Counted from the first letter of the stretch, positions 1-9,114 are shown. The stretch: DNA of 64,000 nt from Streptomyces sp. NBC_00425 (GCF_036030735.1 NZ_CP107928.1:7936001-8000000); one strand, 5' to 3'. Made by a program: numbers and translations. Notes: a model not told the origin generated them from the letters alone.

Positions 1-282
1 CTGGAAGCCGTCGGCCAGGAGCTCACCGAAGTGCGCATCACGGATCTGCGGGAGGGCGTCTTCTACGCGGAGCTGGTCTTCGCCAGCGGCGTCGAGGTGA
101 GCGCGCGCCCGTCCGACGCCATAGCGCTGGCCCTGCGCACCGGAACGCCGATCTACGGCAGTGACACGGTGCTCGACGACGCGGGGATCGCCATCCCGGA
201 CGAGCAGGAGGACGAGGTGGAGAAGTTCCGCGAGTTCCTCGACCAGATCTCGCCGGAGGACTTCGGCACCAGCAATCAGTAG
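1..282 (+). CDS. DUF151 bifunctional nuclease-family protein (5' partial)
   Basis: The reading frame is open from base 1 to the TAG at 280-282, so only the last 93 codons are visible and the start lies upstream. Visible segments such as VFYAELVF, RPSDAIALALR and PIYGSDTVLDDAG are typical of the DUF151 fold, whose members in plants and bacteria have reported nuclease activity. The tail is acidic (QEDEVEKFREFLDQI) as in actinobacterial members, which are about 157 residues long. The next gene on the same strand is a MerR regulator 250 bp downstream, an arrangement conserved in Streptomyces. The family call is firm; the cellular role in actinomycetes is not established. Confidence 0.88.
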   Translation: MEAVGQELTEVRITDLREGVFYAELVFASGVEVSARPSDAIALALRTGTPIYGSDTVLDDAGIAIPDEQEDEVEKFREFLDQISPEDFGTSNQ

Positions 283-445
283 CGACCCGTGCGAGACGTG
301 CACACCTGCGGCGACCTGCGCGGAGGGTCCCGCCGTCTTCGGCAAATGCCGGCGGCCACTGAGAGCGTCCTACGGCTGGTTCTCAGCGCATTCGGCTAGC
401 CTTTCCCCGCGGTGAGGTGCGGGAAACCACTCCTAGGGTGATTAT

Positions 446-463
446 CACTCGGCGTGCCGAGTG
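446..463. promoter_or_regulatory. Palindrome upstream of the MerR-type gene (possible operator)
   Basis: CACTCGGC-GT-GCCGAGTG is a perfect palindrome with 8-bp arms and a 2-bp centre, lying 69 bp before the GTG at 532. Its placement suits an operator, possibly for the MerR protein itself. There is no T-tract, so a terminator is less likely. Inference only. Confidence 0.3.
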
Positions 464-531
464 TGGCGATCGTTGACGCACCCCTGGCGACTGCCTACCG
501 TCGAGAAGGCAGGTCTAGGACGGAGGTCGGC

Positions 532-1215
532 GTGAGAAGCAGCGGCGACGGTACGGCTGGGGGTGCCCCCGGACTCGGTGTCGGGGGAAGCGGTCCGTAC
601 CCTCCCCCAGGCTCTTGGCTGCGCACGGGCATGGGGTACCCCCAGCAGAGCAGTGCGGCCGATCACGCTCCGCAGCGACCGGCGGCCGTGCCGAGCAGCG
701 GAGGGACGACGTCCATGGCGTCCGAGCAGATCGGCTATCGCGGTCCGACGGCCTGTGCGGCGGCGGGCATCACCTACCGCCAACTGGACTACTGGGCGCG
801 CACCGGGCTCGTCGAGCCGAGTGTGCGGCCCGCTCACGGATCCGGCAGCCAGCGTCTCTACAGCTTCCGCGACGTGGTCGTGCTGAAGATCGTCAAGAGG
901 TTCCTCGACACCGGGGTGTCGCTGCAGAACATCCGCAGCGCCGTCCAGCATCTGCGGGAGCGCGGCTTCAGCGATCTGGAGCGCATGACGCTGATGAGCG
1001 ACGGTGCGACGGTGTACGAGTGCACCTCGCCGGACGAGGTCCACGCATTGCTCCAGGGCGGTCAGGGAGTGTTCGGGATCGCCGTGGGCGTGGTGTGGCG
1101 GGACGTCGAGAGCGCGCTGTCGCAGCTGCACGGCGAGCGTGTGGACACCGGCGAGACGCTCGTCGGGCCCAATCCGGCGGACGAGCTGGCGCGCAGGCGC
1201 AACCGGGCGGTCTGA
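532..1215 (+). CDS. MerR-family transcriptional regulator (FtsR-like)
   Basis: A DNA-binding regulator of 227-228 residues. The winged-helix MerR domain begins about residue 67 (YRGPTACAAAGITYRQLDYW) and continues through the RLYSFRDVVVLKIVKRFLDTG segment. A C-terminal alpha/beta region follows, with no effector cysteines, as in the actinobacterial FtsR-like group. I chose GTG 532 because GGAGG at 522-526 sits just upstream. ATG 715 is a serious alternative: GGAGGG at 700-705 is well spaced and the first 61 residues are Gly/Pro/Ser-rich and not part of the HTH. That stretch also holds inverted repeats (GGTACGG at 550-556 with CCGTACC at 595-601). The gene lies between the DUF151 gene and dinB. 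Confidence 0.88.
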   Translation: MRSSGDGTAGGAPGLGVGGSGPYPPPGSWLRTGMGYPQQSSAADHAPQRPAAVPSSGGTTSMASEQIGYRGPTACAAAGITYRQLDYWARTGLVEPSVRPAHGSGSQRLYSFRDVVVLKIVKRFLDTGVSLQNIRSAVQHLRERGFSDLERMTLMSDGATVYECTSPDEVHALLQGGQGVFGIAVGVVWRDVESALSQLHGERVDTGETLVGPNPADELARRRNRAV

Positions 1216-1282
1216 CGCGTCCTCCCGGGCGCGGGGCAGCGGTACGACGTCATTGTCAGTGGCGTGGTGCAGCATCGGACGT

Positions 1283-2737
1283 GTGAGAAACGCGCCCACG
1301 ATCCTGCATCTCGACATGGATGCCTTCTTCGCTCAGGCGGAGCAGGCGTCCAAGCCGAGTCTGCGCGGGAAGGCCGTGGTCGTGGGAGGCCTCGGGCCTC
1401 GCGGAGTGGTCGCGACGGCCTCCTACGAGGCACGGGTCTTCGGAGTCCACTCGGCGATGCCCATGGCCCAGGCGCGCAGGCTGGCGCCGAACGCCGCATA
1501 TCTCGTGCCGCGGTTCGCCTTCTACCGGTCGATCAGCGAGCAGGTCATGGCGCTGCTGAGGGCGCTGTCGCCGCTGGTGGAGCCGCTGAGCCTGGACGAG
1601 GCCTTCGTGGACCTGGAGGCCGGCGGGGCGGCCTGGGACAGGGATTCGGCGCGGCTGGCCGGTGTCCGGCTGCGTGCGGACATACGGGCCGTCACCGGTC
1701 TCACGGGTTCGGTGGGACTGGCCTCCTGCAAGATGCTCGCGAAGATCGCTTCGGAGGAGGCGAAACCCGACGGCCTGGTGCTCATCGAGCCGGGCACCGA
1801 GCGGCGGTTGCTCGGGCCCATGCCGGTGCGGACGCTGCCGGGGGTGGGCCCGGCCACGGGGGATCATCTGCGGCGGGCCGGGATCACCACGGTCGACGAG
1901 ATCGCGGAGGCCGGTGAGGACGAGCTGGTTCGGCTGCTGGGCAAGGCGCACGGGCATGCGCTCCACGCCATGGCGCTGGCGCATGACGACCGGCCTGTGG
2001 TGGCCGAGCGGGAGACCAAGTCCGTGTCGGTGGAGGACACGTACGACGTGGACATCCACGACCGGGTCCGGGTGGGGCTGGAGGTGCAGCGGCTCGCGGA
2101 CCGGTGTGTGCGCAGGCTCCGGGAGGCCGGTCTGTCGGGTCGGACCATCGTGCTGAAGGTGCGGCGGTACGACTTCTCGACGCTCACCCGGTCCGAGACG
2201 CTGCGCGGGCCCACGGACGATCCGGCGGTCATCAGGGAAGCGGCGGCCCGGTTGCTGGACTCCGTGGACACCACGGGCGGGGTGCGGCTGCTCGGGGTGG
2301 GCGTCAGCGGTCTGGCGGACTTCACGCAGGAGGACCTGTTCGCGCAGGCCGCGGGGGCGCGCGCGGACGAGCCCGCGGAGGGGCTGACGGAGGAGCGCGC
2401 CGCCGAGGAGCCGGCCCCGGTCCCGGTCCCTGCCGAGCACCAGTGGCGGCCGGGTCACGACGTGCGGCATGCCGAGCTCGGACACGGGTGGGTGCAGGGC
2501 AGTGGGCTGGGCCGGGTCACGGTGCGCTTCGAGACGCCGCAGTCGGAGCCGGGGCGGGTGCGCACCTTCCGCACCGACGATCCGCAGTTGGCTCCGGCGG
2601 ACCCGCTGCCGCTGGTGCGGCGAAGACCGGGCGAGGACGAGGAGGCGGCGGGCGGGACCCGGGAACCGTCGGTGACGCCGGAAGGGACGTCGGAAGGACG
2701 CACGGACCACGGCCGTGAGGCCGCTTCAGAGCTGTGA
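1283..2737 (+). CDS. dinB: DNA polymerase IV (Y-family)
   Basis: Translesion DNA polymerase of 484 residues. The metal-binding LDMDAFF motif is at residues 10-16 (Asp11) and SLDEAFVD at 103-110 (Asp105, Glu106). Helix-hairpin-helix residues (PVRTLPGVGPATGDHLRRAG) follow at about 180-200, then the little-finger domain (KSVSVEDTYDVD). The last 110 residues are a charged, Pro/Glu-rich extension with a short conserved stretch (HGWVQGSGLGRVTVRFETP) found in actinobacterial DinB proteins. The frame is open far upstream, but homology begins at GTG 1283 and the upstream part overlaps merR. An 8-bp hairpin at 2738-2758 directly after the stop probably ends the transcript. Confidence 0.95.
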   Translation: MRNAPTILHLDMDAFFAQAEQASKPSLRGKAVVVGGLGPRGVVATASYEARVFGVHSAMPMAQARRLAPNAAYLVPRFAFYRSISEQVMALLRALSPLVEPLSLDEAFVDLEAGGAAWDRDSARLAGVRLRADIRAVTGLTGSVGLASCKMLAKIASEEAKPDGLVLIEPGTERRLLGPMPVRTLPGVGPATGDHLRRAGITTVDEIAEAGEDELVRLLGKAHGHALHAMALAHDDRPVVAERETKSVSVEDTYDVDIHDRVRVGLEVQRLADRCVRRLREAGLSGRTIVLKVRRYDFSTLTRSETLRGPTDDPAVIREAAARLLDSVDTTGGVRLLGVGVSGLADFTQEDLFAQAAGARADEPAEGLTEERAAEEPAPVPVPAEHQWRPGHDVRHAELGHGWVQGSGLGRVTVRFETPQSEPGRVRTFRTDDPQLAPADPLPLVRRRPGEDEEAAGGTREPSVTPEGTSEGRTDHGREAASEL

Positions 2738-2758
2738 AGCTCCTCAGGGCGAGGAGCT
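2738..2758. terminator. Hairpin between convergent dinB and PRC-barrel gene
   Basis: AGCTCCTC-AGGGC-GAGGAGCT forms an 8-bp stem with a 5-nt loop immediately after the dinB stop and 17 bp beyond the stop of the convergent gene, so it may serve both strands. There is no clear T-tract, which is usual in this genome. Confidence 0.5.
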
Positions 2759-2774
2759 GCCGGGCTGCCGGAAG

Positions 2775-3146
2775 TCAGCCGTCGTCCGTGCCGGCCAGGC
2801 GGCCGAAGTCGTGGTCGGGCAGCGGGGGAGGGGCCGCCACGTCCAGACCGTAGTGGTGGTAGAGCTGGAGTTCCTGCTCCGGGGAGAGGTGGCGGCCGAC
2901 GCCGAAGTCCGGGGCGTCCTTGATCAGCGCGCGGTCGAACGGGATGTGCAGGGTCCCCTCGACCAGTTTGCTGGGCTCCAGGGGGACGAAGGCGTCACGG
3001 GAGAACAGGCCCGTGCGGATGGCGGCCCACTCCGGCACGCCGGTCGCGTCGTCGAGGTAGACCTCGTCGACGGTGCCTATCTTCGCCCCGTTGCGGTCGA
3101 ACGCCTTGCGGCCGATCAGGTTGCGCGGATCGATGTCGGTCTGCAC
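2775..3146 (-). CDS. PRC-barrel domain protein
   Basis: A 123-residue protein whose N-terminal half (residues 6-75) is a PRC barrel: NLIGRKAFDRNGAKIGTVDE followed by a strand ending VPEWAAIRTGLF. The C-terminal half carries HLSPEQELQLYHHYGL, a motif seen in many actinobacterial PRC-barrel proteins. PRC barrels occur in photosynthetic reaction-centre H subunits, RimM and many stress proteins; the role here is unknown. GTG 3146 is preferred to the longer frame beginning at 3197 because AGGAGG lies 5-6 bp before it. It is convergent with dinB and divergent from the gcvP riboswitch leader. Confidence 0.88.
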   Translation of the reverse strand: MQTDIDPRNLIGRKAFDRNGAKIGTVDEVYLDDATGVPEWAAIRTGLFSRDAFVPLEPSKLVEGTLHIPFDRALIKDAPDFGVGRHLSPEQELQLYHHYGLDVAAPPPLPDHDFGRLAGTDDG

Positions 3147-3260
3147 GGGCCCTCCTCTTGGTCGCAGCTCGTCCGTAAGGACTACAAAAGAGCACATTGG
3201 GGCGAGCGGCCACTCGAGAGGCCCATTGACCTCGCTGGTAGTCTGGCAACGGCTGCTGAC

Positions 3261-3476
3261 CCCGTGCGGGAGAGTCCTCCGGAGACCACCACCGGAGGCG
3301 CCGAAGGAGCAAATCCTCCCCGGAATCTCTCAGGCTCACGTACCGCACGGACGAGGTCACTCTGGAAAGCAGGGCGGGTACCGACGGCGTCGACGGTGTC
3401 CGCTCTCACCGACGGTGAAAGCCGGTCGTCCGCTGGCGGCCGGTGAAGCTCTCAGGTTGAGATGACAGAGGGGGAG
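3261..3476 (+). promoter_or_regulatory. Tandem glycine riboswitch controlling gcvP
   Basis: The leader carries two successive glycine aptamers. In the first, the landmarks are GCGGGAGAGTCC, GCCGAAGGAGCAAATCC, TCTCTCAGGC and the closing strand CGCACGGACGAGG. The second begins ACTCTGGAAAGC and contains CACCGACGGTGAAAGCC, GCTCTCAGGT and GACAGAG. These match the conserved glycine-riboswitch core in order and spacing. Glycine riboswitches activate glycine-cleavage genes in Streptomyces, and the element lies 62 bp before the gcvP start. An expression platform is probably in the 3477-3537 segment, but I cannot define its pairing with confidence. Confidence 0.93.
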
Positions 3477-3537
3477 GCCGTCCGGGTACCCGCCGTGGTG
3501 ACCCTCGAAGGTCGTGTCAGACCAGGAGGCCTCCGTA

Positions 3538-6423
3538 ATGACCGCCCATCGCATTCCGCTCTCCGAGCTCGAGCAGGGAATCCCCTTCGAGCAGCGCCAC
3601 ATCGGGCCCGACCACGAGGCGCGGGCCAAGATGCTCGCGCATGTCGGCTACGGCTCGCTCGACGAGCTCACCGCCGCCGCGGTGCCCGACGTGATCAAGA
3701 ACGCCGACGCGCTGGACCTGCCGGGCGCCCGCACCGAGGCCGAGGTACTGGCCGAGCTGCGCTCCCTGGCCGACCGCAACCAGGTGCTCGACCCGATGAT
3801 CGGCCTCGGCTACTACGGCACCTTCACGCCGCCGGTCATCCTGCGCAACGTCATGGAGAACCCGGCCTGGTACACCGCCTACACGCCGTACCAGCCGGAG
3901 ATCTCCCAGGGTCGGCTCGAGGCGCTGCTGAACTTCCAGACGATGGTCGCCGACCTGACGGGCCTGCCGACCTCGGGTGCGTCGCTGCTCGACGAGGGCA
4001 CGGCGGCCGCTGAGGCGATGGCGCTGTCCCGGCGCGTGGGGAAGAACAGGAAGGGCCTCTTCCTCATCGACGCGGACGCGCTGCCGCAGACCATCGCCGT
4101 GATCGAGACGCGCGCGGAGCCGACCGGCGTCGAGGTCGTCGTCGCCGATCTGAGCGACGGCATCCCGGCGGAGATCGCGGAGCGCGAGATCAACGGCGTG
4201 CTCGTCCAGTACCCCGGCGCCTCCGGCGCCGTGCGGGACCTGAAGGCGCTCATCGACCAGGCGCACGGACTCGGCGCGCTCGTCACCGTCGCCGCGGACC
4301 TGCTCGCGCTGACGCTGCTGAAGTCGCCCGGTGAGCTGGGCGCGGACATCGCGGTCGGCACCACCCAGCGGTTCGGCGTGCCCATGGGCTTCGGCGGGCC
4401 GCACGCCGGCTACATGGCCGTGCACGAGAAGTTCGCGCGGAGCCTGCCCGGCCGCCTCGTGGGCGTGTCCGTGGACGCGGACGGCAACAAGGCCTACCGG
4501 CTCGCACTGCAGACGCGAGAGCAGCACATCCGGCGCGAGAAGGCGACGAGCAACATCTGCACCGCGCAGGTGCTGCTGGCCGTGATGGCCGGGATGTACG
4601 CGGTCTACCACGGCCCCGACGGGCTGCGCGCGATCGCCCGGCGCACGCACCGCTACGCCACGATCATCGCCGCGGGACTCGAAGCCGGTGGCGTCGAGGT
4701 GGTGCACGGGGCGTACTTCGACACACTGACCGTGCGGGTGCCGGCGAAGGCCGCCGAGGTCGTCGCCGCGGCGCGGGACCACGGGGTCAACCTGCACCTC
4801 GTCGACGCCGACCAGGTGGCGCTCTCCTGTGACGAGACCACCGCGCGCGCCCAGGTCGCCGCGGTCTGGGCGGCCTTCGGGGTGGACGGCGACATCGCGT
4901 CGCTCGACGCGGCCGTCGAGGACGCCCTGCCCGCCGGACTGCTGCGGACCGACGACATCCTGACCCACCCGGTCTTCCAGCGGCACCGGTCCGAGACCGC
5001 GATGCTGCGCTACCTGCGCAGGCTGGCCGACCGGGACTACGCGCTCGACCGGGGCATGATCCCGCTGGGCTCGTGCACCATGAAGCTCAACGCCACCACG
5101 GAGATGGAGCCGGTCACCTGGCCCGAGTTCGGGCAGATGCACCCCTTCGCCCCCGCCGAGCAGGCCCAGGGCTATCTGACGCTCATCCGGGAGCTCGAGG
5201 AGCGGCTCGCGGAGGTCACCGGGTACGACGAGGTGTCCCTGCAGCCGAACGCCGGGTCGCAGGGCGAGCTGGCCGGTCTGCTCGCCGTCCGCGGGTATCA
5301 CCGCGGCAACGGCGACGAGCAGCGCACCGTGTGCCTGATCCCGTCCTCCGCGCACGGCACGAACGCGGCGAGCGCCGTGATGGCCGGCATGAAGGTCGTC
5401 GTCGTGAAGACGGCCGAGGACGGCGAGATCGACGTCGAGGACCTGCGCGCGAAGATCGAGCAGTACCGGGACGAGCTGTCGGTGCTGATGATCACCTACC
5501 CCTCCACGCACGGCGTGTTCGAGGAGCACGTCGCGGACATCTGCGCCCAGGTGCACGAGGCCGGCGGTCAGGTCTACGTCGACGGCGCCAACCTCAACGC
5601 GCTCGTCGGGCTCGCCAAGCCGGGGCACTTCGGCGGCGACGTCTCCCATCTGAACCTGCACAAGACGTTCTGCATCCCGCACGGCGGTGGCGGCCCGGGC
5701 GTCGGGCCGGTGGCCGTCCGGTCGCATCTGGCGCCGTATCTGCCCAACCACCCGCTGCAGCCCGCGGCCGGGCCGGAGACCGGTGTGGGGCCGATCTCGG
5801 CGGCGCCGTGGGGCTCCGCGGGCATTCTGCCGATCTCCTGGGCGTACGTGCGGCTCATGGGCGGTGAGGGCCTCAAGCGGGCCACGCAGGTGGCCGTGCT
5901 GAGCGCCAACTACGTCGCCAAGCGGCTGGAGCCGCACTACCCGGTGCTCTACAACGGTCCGGGCGGGCTGGTGGCGCACGAGTGCATCATCGACCTGCGG
6001 CCGTTGACCAAGGCGACCGGTGTGACCGTGGACGACGTGGCCAAGCGGCTCATCGACTACGGCTTCCACGCGCCGACGATGTCGTTCCCGGTGGCCGGGA
6101 CGCTGATGATCGAGCCGACCGAGTCCGAGGACCTGATCGAGCTCGACCGGTTCTGCGACGCGATGATCGCCATTCGCGCGGAGATCGAGAGGGTCGGCGC
6201 GGGCGCGTGGCCGGCCGACGACAACCCGCTCGTCGGCGCCCCGCACACCGCGGCCGCGCTCGGCGGCGAGTGGGCGCACGCGTACTCGCGTGAGGAGGCG
6301 GTCTTCCCCGCCGGGGTGTCCGCCGCCGACAAGTACTGGCCGCCGGTGCGCCGTGTCGACCAGGCCTTCGGCGACCGCAACCTCGTCTGCTCGTGCCCGC
6401 CGCTGGACGCGTACGAGGACTGA
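3538..6423 (+). CDS. gcvP: Glycine dehydrogenase (aminomethyl-transferring), P protein
   Basis: P protein of the glycine cleavage system, which decarboxylates glycine with pyridoxal phosphate and passes the aminomethyl group to the H-protein lipoamide. At 961 residues it is the fused two-half form. The N half opens with [18 protein letters not shown], contains the glycine-rich [12 protein letters not shown], and is followed by the C half with [14 protein letters not shown]. The PLP lysine is Lys709 in [21 protein letters not shown] 3538 follows AGGAGG at 3524-3529 by 8 bp; an in-frame GTG at 3514 lacks such a site. The tandem glycine riboswitch upstream predicts induction by glycine. A 17-bp hairpin lies 9 bp past the stop. 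Confidence 0.97.
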   Translation: MTAHRIPLSELEQGIPFEQRHIGPDHEARAKMLAHVGYGSLDELTAAAVPDVIKNADALDLPGARTEAEVLAELRSLADRNQVLDPMIGLGYYGTFTPPVILRNVMENPAWYTAYTPYQPEISQGRLEALLNFQTMVADLTGLPTSGASLLDEGTAAAEAMALSRRVGKNRKGLFLIDADALPQTIAVIETRAEPTGVEVVVADLSDGIPAEIAEREINGVLVQYPGASGAVRDLKALIDQAHGLGALVTVAADLLALTLLKSPGELGADIAVGTTQRFGVPMGFGGPHAGYMAVHEKFARSLPGRLVGVSVDADGNKAYRLALQTREQHIRREKATSNICTAQVLLAVMAGMYAVYHGPDGLRAIARRTHRYATIIAAGLEAGGVEVVHGAYFDTLTVRVPAKAAEVVAAARDHGVNLHLVDADQVALSCDETTARAQVAAVWAAFGVDGDIASLDAAVEDALPAGLLRTDDILTHPVFQRHRSETAMLRYLRRLADRDYALDRGMIPLGSCTMKLNATTEMEPVTWPEFGQMHPFAPAEQAQGYLTLIRELEERLAEVTGYDEVSLQPNAGSQGELAGLLAVRGYHRGNGDEQRTVCLIPSSAHGTNAASAVMAGMKVVVVKTAEDGEIDVEDLRAKIEQYRDELSVLMITYPSTHGVFEEHVADICAQVHEAGGQVYVDGANLNALVGLAKPGHFGGDVSHLNLHKTFCIPHGGGGPGVGPVAVRSHLAPYLPNHPLQPAAGPETGVGPISAAPWGSAGILPISWAYVRLMGGEGLKRATQVAVLSANYVAKRLEPHYPVLYNGPGGLVAHECIIDLRPLTKATGVTVDDVAKRLIDYGFHAPTMSFPVAGTLMIEPTESEDLIELDRFCDAMIAIRAEIERVGAGAWPADDNPLVGAPHTAAALGGEWAHAYSREEAVFPAGVSAADKYWPPVRRVDQAFGDRNLVCSCPPLDAYED

Positions 6424-6432
6424 GCCGGAGCG

Positions 6433-6467
6433 CGTGGGGCCCCGTCCGTCACGGACGGGGCCCCACG
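6433..6467. terminator. Bidirectional terminator between gcvP and the TOBE gene
   Basis: CGTGGGGCCCCGTCCG and its exact complement enclose a 3-nt loop (TCA), giving one of the strongest hairpins in the window. It starts 9 bp after gcvP and ends 5 bp from the stop of the convergent gene. Confidence 0.8.
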
Positions 6468-6472
6468 TCGTT

Positions 6473-6892
6473 CTACGCCGTGGCCAGGGACACCTCGGTC
6501 GACTTGATCAGCGCGATGACGTCGGAGCCCACGAACAGACCGAGGTCGACGGCCGACTCCCTGGTGATCGCCGCGGTGAGTTCGCCGCCGTCCACGGTGA
6601 TCTTCACCGCGGCCATGACCGAGCCGAGGACGAGTCCGGTGATCGTGCCGGGCAACCGGTTGCGGATCGAGAGACCGGCCACCTGGCCCGTGGAGAGGGA
6701 GATCTCCGTCGACTTCACCAGGGCGTGGACGGCGGCGCCGGGCGCGAGGGCGAGTTGCTCCGAGGCCTCCAGGGTGATGGCCGCGGTGAGGTGCTGCCCG
6801 CCGTCGAGGCGGATCTTCACGAGGGCCATGACCTGGCCGGGCTGGACGGCCGTGACGGTGCCGGGTAGCTGGTTGCGGATGCTCAAGCTCAT
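6473..6892 (-). CDS. Di-Mop TOBE-domain molybdate-binding protein
   Basis: A 139-residue protein made of two tandem Mop/TOBE domains, residues 1-67 (LSIRNQLPGTVTAV...ALVKSTEISL) and 70-137 (LSIRNRLPGTITGL...ALIKSTEVSLA). The two halves are clearly duplicated. Such molbindins bind molybdate or tungstate in the cytoplasm as storage or buffering proteins. ATG 6892 is preferred; TACCGT lies 8 bp upstream, fitting a leaderless transcript, while TTG 6901 has no ribosome site. The neighbouring minus-strand gene encodes an HTH-TOBE protein, so the pair probably serves molybdate homeostasis. No modABC genes are nearby. Confidence 0.88.
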   Translation of the reverse strand: MSLSIRNQLPGTVTAVQPGQVMALVKIRLDGGQHLTAAITLEASEQLALAPGAAVHALVKSTEISLSTGQVAGLSIRNRLPGTITGLVLGSVMAAVKITVDGGELTAAITRESAVDLGLFVGSDVIALIKSTEVSLATA

Positions 6893-6955
6893 GGGCGTCA
6901 ACGGTACGGCTCTTAGGGGCTTATGGCGGGGATGCCCGCTTTGCGCCGCCCTCGA

Positions 6956-7351
6956 TCACGCCCGGTCGATGTGTACGTTTGTCGACTTCACGCGGGCTGT
7001 CGCCTCCATGCCGACCTCGAGTCCGAGTTCCTCGACCGCCTCCCGGGTCAGCAGGGAGACCAGGCGGTGCGGGCCGGCCTGGATCTCCACCTGGGCGGCC
7101 ACGTCGCCCAGCTTGATCGCGGTGACGATGCCGGGGAAGGCGTTGCGGACCGAGGTGCGGGGGGTGTCGTCCTCGGTGACGCCGGACCGGGCGAGTTCCA
7201 CGGAGAAGGCGGCGAGGGCCTTGCCGTCCACGAGGCGTCGTCCGGTCTCGTCGCGGTGGGTCGTGACGCGGCCCGCGTCCGCCCAGCGGCGCGCGGTGTC
7301 GGGGCTGACGCCGAGCAGTCGTGCCGCCTGGCCGATCGTGTAGCTCTGCAT
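6956..7351 (-). CDS. HTH-TOBE molybdenum-responsive protein
   Basis: A 131-residue protein. Residues 3-45 form a MerR/excisionase-type helix-turn-helix (YTIGQAARLLGVSPDTARRW, then AGRVTTHRDETGRRLVDG). Residues 65-131 are one Mop/TOBE domain (SVRNAFPGIVTAIKLGDVAA...VKSTNVHIDRA). The fusion suggests a DNA-binding sensor of molybdate, like a short ModE-type regulator. ATG 7351 is supported by TATCGT six bases upstream, a leaderless -10. The frame stays open to 7723, but that extension is Arg/Pro-rich and unlike coding sequence of the family. Probably cotranscribed with, or regulating, the di-Mop gene 63 bp downstream. Confidence 0.88.
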   Translation of the reverse strand: MQSYTIGQAARLLGVSPDTARRWADAGRVTTHRDETGRRLVDGKALAAFSVELARSGVTEDDTPRTSVRNAFPGIVTAIKLGDVAAQVEIQAGPHRLVSLLTREAVEELGLEVGMEATARVKSTNVHIDRA

Positions 7352-7649
7352 GCGGTCACGATAGGGCCGGGAGGCGGCTCGGCGGACGCGGGGCCGCTCC
7401 GGCGTGTGCTGGGCGACACGGCGCGGGGGCGCAGGCCGTGGTCGCCGCAGCGGCGCGGTGCCGGTGCCGTCGTCACAGTGACGCGCGGTCGGCCCGGTCC
7501 GGGTCGGCGATCCGGGGGTGATCCAGGGCGGCGATCCGGTCGAGGTCGGCTTCCGCCAGGCCCCTCCGGTCACCGACCCGTGCCAGGTAAGGCTGATCTC
7601 GGCCATCATGTCGCGCCGGTCCCCGCTTCGTAACGTTCGCCGTGTGATC

Positions 7650-7660
7650 CGAATGTTTCG
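7650..7660. promoter_or_regulatory. Distal CGAA-N3-TTCG box
   Basis: CGAATGTTTCG has the same CGAA-N3-TTCG arms as the start-proximal box and is extended to CCGAATGTTTCGG. It lies 166 bp before the binding-protein start and could support looping by the LacI-family repressor encoded at 12201-13250. Inference. Confidence 0.4.
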
Positions 7661-7767
7661 GTCCCGATCGGAGCCTACTCGGGTGGCCCTCCGCGAACAG
7701 GCCTCTGGATTCTCTGTGTTCAAGGGGTTGCCACCCGTCGGAGGGTGTCTCTAGGGTGCGGCAGCAG

Positions 7768-7799
7768 CGAACCTTTCTGGATCTGGTTCGAAACTTTCG
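7768..7799. promoter_or_regulatory. Proximal operator pair for the xylan-type operon
   Basis: CGAAACTTTCG at 7789-7799 is a perfect 11-bp inverted repeat (13 bp with flanks), ending 17 bp before the start codon. A degenerate copy, CGAACCTTTCT at 7768-7778, is centred exactly 21 bp upstream, two helical turns away on the same DNA face. Repeats of this CGAA...TTCG type are known upstream of Streptomyces xylanase and xylobiose-transport (bxl) genes and are bound by the LacI-type BxlR. Binding by the local LacI protein is inferred. Confidence 0.6.
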
Positions 7800-7815
7800 A
7801 TCTCACAAGGAGCGC

Positions 7816-9114
7816 ATGATGGGCGACCCGGCACTCTCCCGCCGAGGCTTCCTGGCGGCCTCCGCCGCGGCCGGTCTGGGCATGACGGCACTCAGCGCCT
7901 GCGGCGGCGACTCGGACGGGGGGTCGTCGTCGGGGACGACCACCATCGAGTGGTGGAACATCTCCACCACCCAGCCGACCAAGGACGTATGGGCGGCTCT
8001 GGCCAAGAAGTTCGAGGCGCAGAACCCCAAGGTGAAGGTCAAGATCGTCCAGCTGGAGAACGACGCCTACAAGTCGAAGATGACGGCGCTGACCGCCTCC
8101 GGGAAGCTCCCCGACATCTTTCACACCTGGGGCGGCGGGGTCCTGAAGCAGCAGGTCGACGCGGGGCTCGTGGAGAACCTCACGGAACGCACGAAGGACT
8201 GGGGGGAGGGCCTGCTGTCCGTCGCCCGGCAGCCGTATCTGATCGGCGACAAGGCGTACGGCATACCGTTCGACATCGGGATGATCGGGTTCTGGTACAA
8301 CAAGGCCCTCTTCAAGCAGGCCGGCGTCAGCGGGCCGCCCACCACCTGGAGCGGCTTCCTCGACGCGGTGCGCAAGCTGAAGGCCGCCGGGATCACCCCG
8401 CTCGCCCTCGCCGGGAAGGAGAAATGGCCCGGCATGTACTACTGGGCCTACCTCGCGATGCGCACCGCCGGCGTCGACGCCCTGAAGAAGGCCGGGGACG
8501 ACAAGGACTTCACCGGTGACGGTTTCGTCCAGGCCGGACAGCACCTCCAGGACCTCGTCGATCTGCAGCCGTTCCAGAAGGGCTTCCTCGGCGCCGCGTA
8601 CTCCAGCCCCACCGGCCAGGCCGCGGCCGTCGGCAACGGCAAGGCGGCGATGGAACTCATGGGCCAGTGGGCGCCGGTCGTGGAGGCCGACGCCGGCAAG
8701 GGGCTCGGCGCGAACCTCGGCTTCTTCCCGTTCCCGGCGGTCGACGGCGGCAAGGGCGTGATCACCGAGGTGTTCGGCGGCGGCGGCGGGCACGCGCTGC
8801 GCAAGGACGCCCCGCAGGCGGCCGTCGACTTCCTGAAGTTCTTCGCCTCCGCCGCCACGGACACCGAACTCGTCAAGAAGACCGGGGTGCTGCCCGTCGT
8901 CCCGGCCGCCGAGAGCGCCCTGACCGACCCGAACATCAAGGCCGTGCAGGCACAGTTGAAGGGCGCCACCGGCTTCCAGCTCTACCTCGACCAGGCGTAC
9001 GCGCCCGCCCTCGGCCAGGAGGTCAACGACAGCGTCGCCGCTCTGATCGCCGGTTCGAAATCGCCCCAGCAGGTCAGCGAGTCGATCACCAAGGTCGCGA
9101 AGGAAGAGCAGTAG
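7816..9114 (+). CDS. ABC transporter sugar-binding lipoprotein (xylo-oligosaccharide type)
   Basis: Extracellular solute-binding protein of 432 residues. The N terminus has a twin-arginine motif (LSRRGFLAA, residues 7-15), a hydrophobic stretch and the lipobox LSAC with Cys29, so it should be exported folded and lipid-anchored. The mature part has family-1 binding-protein features (EWWNISTTQPTKDVWAAL; FHTWGGGVLKQQVDAG; GIPFDIGMIGFWYNKALF). ATG 7816 follows AAGGAG by 3-4 bp; ATG 7819 is an alternative. It is the first gene of an operon with two permeases and a xylanase, and CGAA-N3-TTCG operators overlap its promoter. Substrate (xylobiose or longer) is inferred from context. No ATPase gene is present; Streptomyces commonly share MsiK. 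Confidence 0.9.
   Translation: MMGDPALSRRGFLAASAAAGLGMTALSACGGDSDGGSSSGTTTIEWWNISTTQPTKDVWAALAKKFEAQNPKVKVKIVQLENDAYKSKMTALTASGKLPDIFHTWGGGVLKQQVDAGLVENLTERTKDWGEGLLSVARQPYLIGDKAYGIPFDIGMIGFWYNKALFKQAGVSGPPTTWSGFLDAVRKLKAAGITPLALAGKEKWPGMYYWAYLAMRTAGVDALKKAGDDKDFTGDGFVQAGQHLQDLVDLQPFQKGFLGAAYSSPTGQAAAVGNGKAAMELMGQWAPVVEADAGKGLGANLGFFPFPAVDGGKGVITEVFGGGGGHALRKDAPQAAVDFLKFFASAATDTELVKKTGVLPVVPAAESALTDPNIKAVQAQLKGATGFQLYLDQAYAPALGQEVNDSVAALIAGSKSPQQVSESITKVAKEEQ

Larger units (their letters stand above)
7352..7815. other. Divergent intergenic region of the xylan locus
   Basis: No convincing gene. The right part holds the promoter region of the binding-protein gene, with two CGAA-N3-TTCG boxes and one imperfect copy. 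The left part holds the presumed promoter of the HTH-TOBE gene. Frames open across it encode only Arg/Pro-rich sequence. Confidence 0.5.

Noticed and set aside
3517..6279. A 920-codon open frame antisense to gcvP
   Set aside because: High-GC third positions keep antisense frames open; the translation is Arg/Gly/Val-rich with no family motif, and gcvP is unambiguous.
7352..7723. N-terminal extension of the HTH-TOBE protein
   Set aside because: The extra residues are Arg/Pro-rich without similarity, and a leaderless -10 precedes ATG 7351.
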